Of a stretch of 64,000 nt of DNA, positions 1-8,603 are shown piece by piece. The position numbers and the translations under genes are program-made. Each line of letters begins with the position of its first letter. Within the stretch, counting starts at the first letter, position 1. Source of the DNA: Synechococcus sp. WH 8101 (GTDB lineage Bacteria > Cyanobacteriota > Cyanobacteriia > PCC-6307 > Cyanobiaceae); contig NZ_CP035914.1 in assembly GCF_004209775.1 (NCBI RefSeq), positions 62,001 through 126,000 of the forward strand, written 5' to 3'. The notes beneath the pieces are model-generated. The model was not told where the DNA came from. It searched no databases and worked only from the letters and a program-made list of their open reading frames with translations.

Positions 1-533
1 CGAGCAGCACTGCGGCGCAGCTGCTGCTCGACACGCTTCAGGCGACGGGAGGCCGTGGCGTTCGTGGGCTCCAGCTTGAGCGATTGGCGATAGAGCTCGG
101 CCGCCCCATCCAGGTCGAGAAGTCGCTCCCTGGCGAACGCCAGGTTGTTGAGGGCCACGGGGTAGTCGGGCTTCGCCTGCAGTGCCGCTCTGTAGTGCTT
201 CACCGCCCCCTCGAAATCTTTCTGGGCGGCGAGAGCGAAACCAAGCGCATTTTCCACGAGGGCCCGCGCTTCATCGGGCTCACCGGACAGACGTTTCAGC
301 GCCTGACGCAGGGTGGTTGTGGCCTGGGGATAGAGGCGTTTGCGCAGTTGCACCGACGCCAGTTCATAGAGCTGTCCAGCGTCGCGGGAGGCTGCTGCAC
401 CCTCCTGTTCAAGGCGAATGAGTGAGAGTTCGTCACGCCGCACACGCAATAACTGCCGACCTACCAGCACGGCCACGATCGACAACAGGCCGATCAGACC
501 GAGCAGGTAAGTCTGGGGAACGAGGATGTCCAT
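1..533 (-). CDS. TPR protein, Ycf37-like (3' end off window)
   Basis: The reading frame starts at the ATG at 533 and stays open to the left edge, so the C-terminus is missing. About 177 residues are visible. There is one N-terminal membrane helix (LIGLLSIVAVLVG, residues about 12-24), then a basic stretch and TPR-type repeats at about 55-170 with the pattern A-x-A-L-x-x-K-P-D-Y-P-x-A-L-N-N-L-A. This architecture and the position next to rplT fit the cyanobacterial Ycf37 family, a membrane-anchored TPR protein linked to photosystem I assembly. The architecture is seen; the Ycf37 name is an inference, since many TPR proteins look alike. The gene is 29 bp downstream of rplT's stop on the same strand, so co-transcription is possible. 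Confidence 0.75.
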   Translation of the reverse strand, partial: MDILVPQTYLLGLIGLLSIVAVLVGRQLLRVRRDELSLIRLEQEGAAASRDAGQLYELASVQLRKRLYPQATTTLRQALKRLSGEPDEARALVENALGFALAAQKDFEGAVKHYRAALQAKPDYPVALNNLAFARERLLDLDGAAELYRQSLKLEPTNATASRRLKRVEQQLRRSAA

Positions 534-562
534 GAACGCTGACTCCTCGACTCAGTGTGACC

Positions 563-910
563 TCAGGCCTTGGCGGTGGAGACCACGGTGGTGAAGGTGC
601 CCGGATCGACCACGGCGAGCTGGGCGAGCATTTTGCGGTTGATGCGCACATCGGCCTTCTTGAGGCCACCGATCAGGCGGCTGTAGCTCATGCCATTGAG
701 GCGAGCGGCAGCATTGATCCGGGCGATCCAGAGACGACGGAAATCGCGCTTGCGACGACGACGGTCGCGGTAGGCGTTGCAGAGGGCCTTCATCACCCGC
801 TGATTCGCGGTGCGGAAGAGGGTGCCGTTGCTGCCGCGGAAACCGCGGGCAAGGCGAAGAATCTTGTTGCGGCGCTTGCGGGCGACGTTGCCTCTTTTGA
901 CGCGAGCCAT
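563..910 (-). CDS. rplT: 50S ribosomal protein L20
   Basis: This 115-residue protein matches L20 in length and sequence: the very basic N-terminus [18 protein letters not shown], the central R[10 protein letters not shown] segment and the motif [13 protein letters not shown]20 binds 23S rRNA and is needed early in large-subunit assembly. It lies 73 bp downstream of rpmI on the same strand. The usual bacterial upstream partner infC is not here; it sits about 43 kb away at 43.5-44.2 kb. Confidence 0.98.
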   Translation of the reverse strand: MARVKRGNVARKRRNKILRLARGFRGSNGTLFRTANQRVMKALCNAYRDRRRRKRDFRRLWIARINAAARLNGMSYSRLIGGLKKADVRINRKMLAQLAVVDPGTFTTVVSTAKA

Positions 911-983
911 GGATGTGGGGAGAACTAGTTAAAGGACGATCTGAACGCGGTTCCGTGTCTGCTCGATCGAACAGGCCTGGGAC

Positions 984-1181
984 TCAGGCGTAGGGCATCA
1001 TCAGGGCCACACGCTCTTCATCGGTGCGGTCCACCACTGCTTTGGTGGCGAGGTGACGCTTCAGCTTCGGGCTCTTGTGATCGAGCAGGTGATTGCGGAA
1101 GGCGCGACGACGCAGGAACTTGCCAGTGGCCGTCGCCTTGAACCGCTTGGCGGCAGCTTTGCGGGTCTTGAGCTTGGGCAT
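984..1181 (-). CDS. rpmI: 50S ribosomal protein L35
   Basis: A 65-residue basic protein beginning [20 protein letters not shown], which is diagnostic for L35, and ending [12 protein letters not shown]. The ATG at 1181 is fixed by this conserved N-terminus; a longer open frame continues upstream but runs antisense through the SpoIID gene and is not real. It is co-directional with rplT. The 57 bp between this start and the divergent SpoIID-domain gene must hold both promoters, although I see no strong -10/-35 pair. Confidence 0.97.
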   Translation of the reverse strand: MPKLKTRKAAAKRFKATATGKFLRRRAFRNHLLDHKSPKLKRHLATKAVVDRTDEERVALMMPYA

Positions 1182-1238
1182 GTCTCTGGCTGCGCGTGGC
1201 ACAAACGACAACAATACGCCTTCGACTGCCACCCTTGG

Positions 1239-2828
1239 ATGACCCGATTCTCCTCCGTTGTGATGAAGGGATGGATTGCGCCCGCCCTGGTGGCGGTCAC
1301 GGCCTTCACCGGTGGTTGTCGGGCCCAGGATCTCGCCGTGCCGCCCGCAGCTGAGGAGATCAGCCTGCAGCGGCCCACCCACCGGCAGGTGCCCAAGCCA
1401 CCGGCGGCGACGGCCCAGGCTCTTTGGGTGGCGCTGGCGGACCATCTCGGCCAAGCCGCAGGCGGTGATCATTCGGCTGCTCTGCTGACCCTGCGCAGTG
1501 CCGGGGCGGCTCCGCTGCGGTTGCTGGCGCCCGGCGGTGGCTCCAAGCCCTTGGCGACGGGAGCCAGTCTTCGTTTCAGCTGGCGGGCGGTGCCGCTGGC
1601 CAAGCCGGTGGAGCTGGCGCGGCAGGTGGCCGGGCCGTTCGCCAGCTTTGAATCCGCCGATCGAGTGGCGCAACGCTGGCGCGCGCAGGGTGTGGAGGCT
1701 CTGGTGGCCCATCCCAAGGATTGGCAGGTCTGGGCGCCTGAATCGGCGGCGCCGCTGCCGAACGTGCCCACCCGGCTCTGGACCGCCACGGTGCAGGCCA
1801 CGGTGCAGCCGGTGCTGGAGGGGCCCAAGGGTGGCCGCACTCTGAAGGGCCCGCTGCTGATCGAGGCGCCGGATGGCTTGCGCTGGAAGGGTGGGGTGAT
1901 GCGTGGGCCGTTCCGGCTCCAGGCCGATGCCTATGGCAGCTGGACCCTGCTGGAGCAGGTGCCGTTGGAGCGCTACCTCGAGGGTGTGGTGCCCCATGAG
2001 ATCGGTGCCGGCTCACCGGCTGCGGCCCTGCAGGCCCAGGCGGTGCTCGCCCGTACCTGGGCCTTGGCGAACAGCCACCGCTTCGCGGTGGATGGCTACC
2101 ACCTCTGCAGCGACACCCAGTGCCAGGTGTACAGCGATCCGCGGCAAGCCGGACCGGCCGTAAGGCAGGCGATTCAGGCCACCGCCGGCCAGGTGCTGCA
2201 GTGGCAGGGATCGCCGATCAGTGCGGTGTATCACGCCTCCAACGGTGGTGTGATGGCCGGGGCGACGGAAGCCTGGGCGATGGAACCGGCGCCCTATCTG
2301 CGTGCCCAGGCCGATGGCGATCAGAGCTGGCGCGGTGCGGTGGTGCTGCCGCTGCAGAACGATGCGGCCGTGGAGGCTTTACTGAACAAGCGCCAGGGGG
2401 CTTACGGCGCCGGCCATCCCCGCTTCCGCTGGTCGCGCACCTACAGCGCCAGCCAGTTGCAGGCAGCCCTAGCCACGCAGACGCCTCGATTGGGCGTGGT
2501 GAAGGCGGTGTCGGTGCTGGAGCGGGGCCCGAGTGGCCGGGTGCTGGCGCTGCAGATCAAGGGTGATGGCCCGGGGTCTCCCCAGGTCTTGCGCTTGGAT
2601 GGGATCCGGCGCACGCTGCGGCGCCTGCCCAGCACCCTGTTTGTGGTGAAGCCTGCCGGCGCCGGGCTCTGGCGCTTCCAGGGCGGCGGCTTCGGCCACG
2701 GGGCGGGTTTGTCCCAGGCGGGAGCAATCGATCTGGCCCGGCGCGGCCAGTCTGTCGAACAAATTCTTCGTCATTACTATCCCGGCACAACCCTGGTTCC
2801 TGTGTCCGCCCTCAGGCAGGCCCCTTAG
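1239..2828 (+). CDS. SpoIID/LytB-domain protein, exported
   Basis: About 529 residues. The start at 1239 gives [12 protein letters not shown]; the ATG at 1263 is an alternative. Either leads into a hydrophobic export signal ending in TGGC, compatible with a lipoprotein signal. The SpoIID/LytB domain covers roughly residues 225-400, with the conserved segments [26 protein letters not shown] and [16 protein letters not shown], and ends with [13 protein letters not shown] near the C-terminus. In sporulating Firmicutes SpoIID is a lytic transglycosylase acting on denuded glycan; cyanobacteria carry the domain without sporulation, so a cell-wall or amidase-activator role is inferred. It is 24 bp upstream of GT1 and probably co-transcribed with it. 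Confidence 0.9.
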   Translation: MTRFSSVVMKGWIAPALVAVTAFTGGCRAQDLAVPPAAEEISLQRPTHRQVPKPPAATAQALWVALADHLGQAAGGDHSAALLTLRSAGAAPLRLLAPGGGSKPLATGASLRFSWRAVPLAKPVELARQVAGPFASFESADRVAQRWRAQGVEALVAHPKDWQVWAPESAAPLPNVPTRLWTATVQATVQPVLEGPKGGRTLKGPLLIEAPDGLRWKGGVMRGPFRLQADAYGSWTLLEQVPLERYLEGVVPHEIGAGSPAAALQAQAVLARTWALANSHRFAVDGYHLCSDTQCQVYSDPRQAGPAVRQAIQATAGQVLQWQGSPISAVYHASNGGVMAGATEAWAMEPAPYLRAQADGDQSWRGAVVLPLQNDAAVEALLNKRQGAYGAGHPRFRWSRTYSASQLQAALATQTPRLGVVKAVSVLERGPSGRVLALQIKGDGPGSPQVLRLDGIRRTLRRLPSTLFVVKPAGAGLWRFQGGGFGHGAGLSQAGAIDLARRGQSVEQILRHYYPGTTLVPVSALRQAP

Positions 2829-2852
2829 AGTCCGGGCATTCCGGGGTGATGG

Positions 2853-4181
2853 ATGGCCGTGGCCGCAGTGACTGGCGATCACCGACGCGGCAAAACAGCC
2901 CTGTTTCTAGCGGCGTGCGGCTGTGCGGGGGCCGCTCCCCACTGGCTGGATCCGATCCGCAGCCTTCTGCCAGCGCTCACGCTCGCCCTGGTGCTGGGCG
3001 GCTATGGCCTGCGCACGGTGCTGCGCGCCCGTGGGCCTGCTGGCGGCGCCGATGCGGCGTCTGCCGGGGCGACCCAGGCTTTGGACGCCTGGCCCAGCGT
3101 GGATGTGGTGGTGGGCGCCCGCGATGAGGAAGCGGTGGTGGCCCGACTGGTGGAGCGGCTTGCGGCTCTGCGTTATCCGGCCGAGAAGCTGACGTTCTGG
3201 GTGGTGGATGACGGCAGCCAGGACCGCACCGGGGCGATCCTCGATGCCCTCAAGGCGGAGCATCCCCAGCTGCGGGTGCTGCACCGACCACGGGGCGCTG
3301 GTGGTGGCAAATCGGGGGCGTTGAATGCGGTGCTTCAGCAGCTGCGCGGCGACTGGTTGCTGGTGCTCGATGCCGATGCCCAGCTCCAGGAGGATGTGCT
3401 CGAGCGAGTGCTCCCCTATGCGGTGCGGGGGGGATGGGCGGCGGTGCAGCTGCGCAAGGCGGTGGTGAATGCGGGCCAGAGCCTGCTCACCCGGGTGCAG
3501 GCGATGGAGATGGCCCTGGATGCCCTGATCCAGCAGGGGCGTCTGCTCGGTGGTGGTGTGATGGAGCTGCGCGGCAACGGTCAGTTGTTGCGGCGCCTCA
3601 ATCTTGAGGCTTGCGGCGGTTTCAACGAGCACACGGTCACCGATGACCTCGATCTGAGTTTCCGCCTGCTGACGGAGGGATCTCGAATCGGTTTGCTCTG
3701 GGATCCGCCGGTGCAGGAGGAGGCGGTGGAAACGGTTCCGGCTCTCTGGAAGCAGCGACAGCGCTGGGCGGAGGGTGGCCTGCAGCGTTTCTTTGATTAC
3801 TGGCCCCAGCTGCTCTCCAATCGGTTGAGCCCGAGCCAGCGGCGGGATCTCGCCTGTTTCTTCCTGCTGCAGTACGCCCTGCCGGTGGTGTCGTTTGCCG
3901 ATGCCGTCACCAGTGCCGCCACCCGCACGGTGCCGGTGTATTGGCCGCTCTCGATCGTGGCCTTCAGCGTGTCGGGCCTGGCCTACTGGCGCGGTTGCCG
4001 GCGACCGAGCGAGGGTCCGGAGCTGCCCCAACCCGATCTGCTGTCGCTGCTGACGGCCATTGCCTACCTCGGCCACTGGTTTGTGGTGATCCCCTGGGTG
4101 AGCGTGCGCATGGCGGTGTTCCCCAAGCGATTGGTGTGGGCGAAAACCAGCCACCGCGGTGAGGCAACGGCGGACGCGTGA
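2853..4181 (+). CDS. Family 2 glycosyltransferase GT1, intact copy
   Basis: A 442-residue membrane glycosyltransferase of the processive-like GT2 type. An N-terminal membrane helix lies at about 36-55. Catalytic motifs are VVDDGSQD (117-124), DAD (173-175), TDD (263-265) and QRQRW (301-305, the QxxRW motif). C-terminal membrane segments lie at about 335-350, 363-378 and 400-420. The donor and product are unknown; the family commonly makes cell-surface or wall polysaccharides. The stop codon overlaps the start of the following mntA-like gene by 4 bp. A second, decayed copy lies at 8055-9826 and is missing two internal segments relative to this one. Confidence 0.9.
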   Translation: MAVAAVTGDHRRGKTALFLAACGCAGAAPHWLDPIRSLLPALTLALVLGGYGLRTVLRARGPAGGADAASAGATQALDAWPSVDVVVGARDEEAVVARLVERLAALRYPAEKLTFWVVDDGSQDRTGAILDALKAEHPQLRVLHRPRGAGGGKSGALNAVLQQLRGDWLLVLDADAQLQEDVLERVLPYAVRGGWAAVQLRKAVVNAGQSLLTRVQAMEMALDALIQQGRLLGGGVMELRGNGQLLRRLNLEACGGFNEHTVTDDLDLSFRLLTEGSRIGLLWDPPVQEEAVETVPALWKQRQRWAEGGLQRFFDYWPQLLSNRLSPSQRRDLACFFLLQYALPVVSFADAVTSAATRTVPVYWPLSIVAFSVSGLAYWRGCRRPSEGPELPQPDLLSLLTAIAYLGHWFVVIPWVSVRMAVFPKRLVWAKTSHRGEATADA

Positions 4182-4564
4182 GCCTGGTCTCCGAGGCCCA
4201 TCGACGCCACTGGCAGCAGCGGCGACGCCAAGAAGCGGAACGCATTGCAGTGCGGCGTGAACAGGCGAAGCGCAAAGCCGAAGCAGCGGCAGCGCTTCTG
4301 AAGCAGCATTGGCCCCAGATCCAGGCTGTCTGGTTGTTCGGCTCGGTGCTGGAGCCTGGATTTGGCCTCAGATCAGATCTTGATCTCTGCGTTGAGGGTT
4401 TGCCCGCTGATGCTTTGTTTGCAGCAATGCATCAGGTGGATCAACTTCAACGGGATGTGGCGGATCCTGAATTGCTCATCCCTGTGGATCTGGTGCGACT
4501 GGAAGCGTTGCCAGAACATTGGCAGAAGCGGATTCGCGAGCGTGCCCGATTGTTGCTTCCATGA
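4178..4564 (+). CDS. MntA-type nucleotidyltransferase antitoxin
   Basis: 128 residues, GTG start overlapping the GT1 stop (GTGA). The nucleotidyltransferase signature GS-x10-D-x-D is exact: GS at 55-56, then D67 and D69. In characterised MntA/HepT pairs this protein transfers AMP to the HEPN toxin and neutralises it. Here an unusual, strongly basic and alanine-rich helical extension of about 40 residues precedes the catalytic core. The stop overlaps the next gene's ATG by 4 bp (ATGA), a typical toxin-antitoxin arrangement. The motif is seen; the antitoxin role is inferred from the neighbour. Confidence 0.85.
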   Translation: MSLVSEAHRRHWQQRRRQEAERIAVRREQAKRKAEAAAALLKQHWPQIQAVWLFGSVLEPGFGLRSDLDLCVEGLPADALFAAMHQVDQLQRDVADPELLIPVDLVRLEALPEHWQKRIRERARLLLP

Positions 4565-5052
4565 CCGCACTTCCGTCTGATCGTGAGCTGCACGATCTCA
4601 GAGTGGACCTCAAGGTCGAGCGTTTGAAGTTGGCTTCGCTCGTGGAGAGCTTGGCGGATCTTCTTGCTGACTGGGAATTGGCATCGGCTGCACAGGAGCG
4701 CTGTGATTCAGCGGCTCTGCGTTTGCAGAGTTTCTATACCGGGATTGAACGCTGCTTTGTGCAAATTGTGCGAGTTTTGAATGGTGGACCTCCCGACGGG
4801 GCCGACTGGCATCGGCGCTTGTTGGAGCGTATGGCTGTTGCTACCGAGAGTCGCCCTTCGTTGTTGACGGCATCCACGCTGAGGGATCTCGCTGAATTGA
4901 TGCGTTTTCGGCACGTGGTGCGTCATCTTTACTCCTATGAGCTTGAGAGGGGTCAAGTGCTACGTCTGCTTCAGAAAGCGATCCGGCTTTGGCCCGATCT
5001 GATGCAAGAGCTGCAAACATTCGAAGCTTGGCTTCATGATGTTGCGCGTTGA
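4561..5052 (+). CDS. HepT-like HEPN ribonuclease toxin
   Basis: 163 residues from the ATG at 4561, the start that gives the 4-bp overlap with the nucleotidyltransferase. The all-helical sequence contains the HEPN RNase motif R-x4-H-x-Y exactly, as RHVVRHLY at residues 117-124. In the characterised family Arg and His form the RNA-cleaving site and the Tyr is the target of AMPylation by the partner. At 163 residues it is longer than minimal HepT (about 130-140). It probably forms a toxin-antitoxin unit with the upstream gene, which may stabilise the accessory island. Confidence 0.83.
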   Translation: MTALPSDRELHDLRVDLKVERLKLASLVESLADLLADWELASAAQERCDSAALRLQSFYTGIERCFVQIVRVLNGGPPDGADWHRRLLERMAVATESRPSLLTASTLRDLAELMRFRHVVRHLYSYELERGQVLRLLQKAIRLWPDLMQELQTFEAWLHDVAR

Positions 5053-5080
5053 TTGGCGCTAATGACTTTTGAACAGAAGC

Positions 5081-5115
5081 AATCAAAAACCCTCCTGGTC
5101 AATGACCGGGAGGGT
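5081..5115 (-). terminator. Intrinsic terminator of the RTX gene
   Basis: An inverted repeat with 12-bp arms (ACCCTCCTGGTC and GACCGGGAGGGT, one G-T pair) and a 3-base loop lies at 5089-5115. Read on the minus strand it is followed by GTTTTTG, giving the T tract needed for intrinsic termination of the RTX gene, whose stop is 34 bp upstream. Read on the plus strand no T tract follows, so it is oriented for the RTX gene, though it may also block read-through from hepT. Confidence 0.8.
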
Positions 5116-5149
5116 GTGCTGATGGATGGAGGGTCAGGAAGCTAGGAAT

Positions 5150-7996
5150 TCAACCGACGGCGGGAGTTGCCGGGGTGAGGCCACCGATCGAGAAGCCGAC
5201 GATGTGGTCGTCGTAATCGAGATCACCGCCACCGAGCTTGTCTTCCAAGCCAAAGAGGTTGCTGCCGAGGGAGCGGAAGTGGGAGAGGCCATCGGGGTTG
5301 GCATCGGCGTAGGCAAAGAAGGTGTTGCCGTTCACCTGGGCAAATGGTGCGATGTAGGAGGCGTCCTGAAGGCTGAACTCGGTGGAAGAGGATTCACCAT
5401 CGGCGATGGAGAGATTGTCAAAAGCGCTGATGCGATTGGCCTCCAGCAGAGCGGCGGCGGCGTAGCCGTCATCATCGGGGGTGAGCAGGGAGCCATCGGC
5501 GGCACGCACACTGCCGCTGGTGTCGAGCACGCGGTAGAAACCCGTGATGGCGTCGTAGTCGGCTTCCCGAGCCTGAACGATGGTGCCGGTGATGGTTTCG
5601 TCGTTGGTGAAGGCGGTGAAATCGAGCAGGGGTGCCACATGTTGCTCCTGAGCGATCAGAGCGCTGAGGTTTTGATCACTGTTGAGCAGGGCCAGGTCAA
5701 AGCCAATGCCGCTGGCGCTGGAGAAGGAGGCCGCTCCCGTTGTGGCATCGACGCTGCCATCAATGAAGGAGAAGCGTGAATCCTCGAGGCTGGCGAGATC
5801 CGCCAGGGTGCCGTCGGTGACTGAGAAGAAACGGATGCTCTGGCCGTTGCGCAGCAGGAACTGGCTGTTGAACGTCATCGCCTCGGTGAGGGTCACGTCT
5901 TTATTTTCCAGGGCGGAGAACAGGAGGCTGGCGCGCTCCTGGAAGGCGGTGAGGTCGCTGACGGTGGAGGCATCCTCGCCCTCGTTGAGGATCACGTAAC
6001 CGATCTCCGTGACGGCATTGGCGCGGCTCGTGAGAGAGGCCTGCAGAGCGATGGCAGCGGGCGCGGCATTGGCGGCATCAGCCACCTGCAGAAAGCCGTT
6101 CTCAAGTGCGGTGATCACCGGATCGAGGGCGACGGTGCCCATTGCGGAGGGATCGTCGATGACGCCATTTTTGACGCCATCCTTGTCCCCGAAGCCACCA
6201 TCGGTCATCTTGAGCGAGAGGAAATCGGCGATGCCATCACCATCGGTGTCGTAGAAACGCGCACCTGCATTGAGGAGGGGATCGTAGGAGAGGGGCGAGA
6301 GCGCACCTTGGGCATCAATCGCGTAGTAAATCGGAGAGATGGAGGGATCACGCTTGCCATCACCAGTGGTGAGTGTGAGGTCGTCTTGAAGAACGACGAG
6401 GGAAATGTTGGCGATGGCTGTTGATGACTCGTTGTCAATTTCAACTTTGAAATCAATGGCCTTGTCGCTGAGGACGATTTCAAGATCGTGGAGGGTGCCT
6501 AGATTATTGGCGTTCGCTACGTCTTTTGTGGCAACAATTTGGGCGACGGGAGTTTGAGTGCTGCCACTTGTTGAAACCGAGAGTTGAGAGGGTTTTGTTT
6601 CCACAGTGATGTCGACCGTATTAATATCACGATCGGAAAAACGAAGCCTCTCAACATCCAAAAGAGTGTCTATTCCGTCACGATTGGCAATCGAATCGGA
6701 AACAACCACTCCACCATTTGAAGTTTTTTCTACAGAGTATTCAGAATATTGCCCTTGGAACAAGGCTGTATCAAAACCTCCTTGGCCATCAACTCGATTG
6801 TCTTGAGCATCTCCCTCGATGAAGTCATCCGATTGACCCAGTGTGACATTTTCAATGTCTTGTAGAGTGTCATTTCCGATTTCCTGTCCTTCTGCAGTCC
6901 CCAGGCGAAGACTGACGTCAATAGGCGCATTAATTGATGAGGAGTAGACAATTGAATCAAGTCCTTCGCCTCCAATGTAGCGATCGTCTCCCCTGCCATC
7001 GCCCCCAACGATGACATCATCTCCATCCCCAGCATTCACAATATCGTTTCCATCGCCACTGTATAGATAATCATCCCCATCCAATCCATTCAGGAAGTCA
7101 TCTCCACCACCACCTATCAAATCGTCATCACCAATATATCCCCCTAAATATTCATCATCGTCGCCTCCCTCAACCTCTTCTCCATCATCAGAATCCACCA
7201 ACAAGAAAGAGCTTCGATCGAAAGAAACATCATTAAATTGTACAATTTCAACATCAACAGCTAAGTATTCAGCTTCTCCCTTCCGAATTTTAAATAATGT
7301 ACTAGTATCAGTCGGCTGTGCATTCATAAAGAAGTTATAGCTAAGGTCTTGGTAGACAATTGAATAACCATTTGTCGACAAATCATTAATTCTTAAAATA
7401 TCAACTGACTCAGAATGTGAAGCAACATCCATATAATCACCCCTTTGCGGGTCATCGCCATCACCCACAAAAATGTGTGCCGTGTTTACATTTTCATAAT
7501 CGTCAAATCCCCCATCAAAAGATTCGAAATAACCACTGATTTCCATGACATCGCTTCCGTAGCCGCCAACATAGAAGAAGTTAGTTGCAACTGGATCAAT
7601 CGAAGCAATATCAATACTTATAAAGTCGTTGTGTATTGAACCTTCCCAGTAAAACCCTTCGACGGAGTACAGCGTCTGTAGGTATGATTCTGTCCCCGTA
7701 AAAAGATGCTTAGGGAGCCCTTCCATTGTTATTTTATCACTATCAATTGTGACGTAAACTTGATCGCCAGTAGGCGTATATCTAAGTAGTGAATCAAAAC
7801 ACTGACCATTTTCGTCAAGAAGCTGTGGAAGATTTGATGCAACTGTAAATCCACTACCTCCCTCAGTCACATTGGGACTCCCATTGGGCATAAAATATAA
7901 AAAGTTTGGCCATTCTTCTCGAAATGGATCTACAAACCATCCATCTGACATCTCGAAAGTAGGACCTCCCTCGAACAGCTCGTAATTCCAGGCCAT
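5150..7996 (-). CDS. RTX calcium-binding / DUF4114 secreted protein
   Basis: 948 residues from the ATG at 7996. An ATG at 8032 is in frame but lies upstream of the likely promoter. No Sec signal is visible. Residues about 276-343 carry glycine/aspartate nonapeptide repeats such as GGGGDDFLNGLDGDD, which bind calcium in type I-secreted proteins. The C-terminus (about 850-935) matches the DUF4114 pattern, ending GLEDKLGGGDLDYDDHIVGF. This fits export by a type I system such as the one at 31.6-36.5 kb; its role (surface layer, adhesin or motility) is unknown. The N-terminal half is AT-rich while the C-terminal half is host-like in GC, so the gene looks chimeric. Confidence 0.85.
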   Translation of the reverse strand: MAWNYELFEGGPTFEMSDGWFVDPFREEWPNFLYFMPNGSPNVTEGGSGFTVASNLPQLLDENGQCFDSLLRYTPTGDQVYVTIDSDKITMEGLPKHLFTGTESYLQTLYSVEGFYWEGSIHNDFISIDIASIDPVATNFFYVGGYGSDVMEISGYFESFDGGFDDYENVNTAHIFVGDGDDPQRGDYMDVASHSESVDILRINDLSTNGYSIVYQDLSYNFFMNAQPTDTSTLFKIRKGEAEYLAVDVEIVQFNDVSFDRSSFLLVDSDDGEEVEGGDDDEYLGGYIGDDDLIGGGGDDFLNGLDGDDYLYSGDGNDIVNAGDGDDVIVGGDGRGDDRYIGGEGLDSIVYSSSINAPIDVSLRLGTAEGQEIGNDTLQDIENVTLGQSDDFIEGDAQDNRVDGQGGFDTALFQGQYSEYSVEKTSNGGVVVSDSIANRDGIDTLLDVERLRFSDRDINTVDITVETKPSQLSVSTSGSTQTPVAQIVATKDVANANNLGTLHDLEIVLSDKAIDFKVEIDNESSTAIANISLVVLQDDLTLTTGDGKRDPSISPIYYAIDAQGALSPLSYDPLLNAGARFYDTDGDGIADFLSLKMTDGGFGDKDGVKNGVIDDPSAMGTVALDPVITALENGFLQVADAANAAPAAIALQASLTSRANAVTEIGYVILNEGEDASTVSDLTAFQERASLLFSALENKDVTLTEAMTFNSQFLLRNGQSIRFFSVTDGTLADLASLEDSRFSFIDGSVDATTGAASFSSASGIGFDLALLNSDQNLSALIAQEQHVAPLLDFTAFTNDETITGTIVQAREADYDAITGFYRVLDTSGSVRAADGSLLTPDDDGYAAAALLEANRISAFDNLSIADGESSSTEFSLQDASYIAPFAQVNGNTFFAYADANPDGLSHFRSLGSNLFGLEDKLGGGDLDYDDHIVGFSIGGLTPATPAVG
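6968..7171 (-). repeat. RTX nonapeptide repeat block
   Basis: About seven tandem 27-bp units inside the RTX gene, coding for G-G-x-G-x-D-x-L-type nonapeptides (for example SGDGNDIVN and AGDGDDVIV). The GDGDD-like cores are regular at the protein level while the codons vary, so this is a selected protein repeat rather than a recent DNA tandem expansion. Confidence 0.8.
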
Positions 7997-8018
7997 AACC
8001 GAAAAATACCGTGATGGA

Positions 8019-8047
8019 AGTATATAACACATTAAAAAATATTTCAG
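8019..8047 (-). promoter_or_regulatory. Putative sigma-70 promoter of the RTX gene
   Basis: On the minus strand a -10 hexamer TATACT (8019-8024) lies 17 bp from a -35-like CTGAAA (8042-8047). Transcription would start near 8012, leaving a short leader before the ATG at 7996. The site lies in AT-rich DNA against the truncated edge of GT2. The match is by eye only. Confidence 0.45.
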
Positions 8048-8603
8048 GTCGTCTTGGGTGATCCACGACGGCAGCCTGGACCGCTCCCCCCAGCTGTTGG
8101 ATCAGCTGGCGAAGCAGCATCCCGGGTTGAACGTGATCCATCGGCCGCGCAATGCCGGTGGCGGCAAGTCCGGCGCACTGAACACGGCACTGGCCCAGCT
8201 TCGGGGCGACTGGTTGCTGGTACTGGATGCCGATGCTCAGCTCCAGGAGGACGTGCTCGAGCGCTTGTTGCCTTATGCGGTGGGTGGTGGCGTGATGGAG
8301 CTGCGCGGGAACGGCCAGCTGCTTAGCCGTCGCAGCCTTGAGGTCTGCGGAGGTTTCAACGAAGAGACGGTCACCGACGATCTCGACCTCAGCTTTCGCC
8401 TCCTGACCGAGGGATCTCGGATCGGCCTGCTCTGGGATCCACCTGTTCAGGAGGAGGCTGTTGAGTCGGTGCCGGCGCTCTGGAAGCAGCGGCAATGCTG
8501 GGCTGAAGGAGGTCTTCAGCGTTTCTTCGATTACTGGCCCCTGTCGATGGTTGCGTTCAGTGTGTCGGGTCTGGCCTACTGGCGTGGGTGCCGTCGGCCT
8601 AGC

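Noticed and set aside
6968-7171. CRISPR-like repeat array
   Set aside because: The periodicity is a 27-bp coding repeat of an RTX protein, in frame and without unique spacers.
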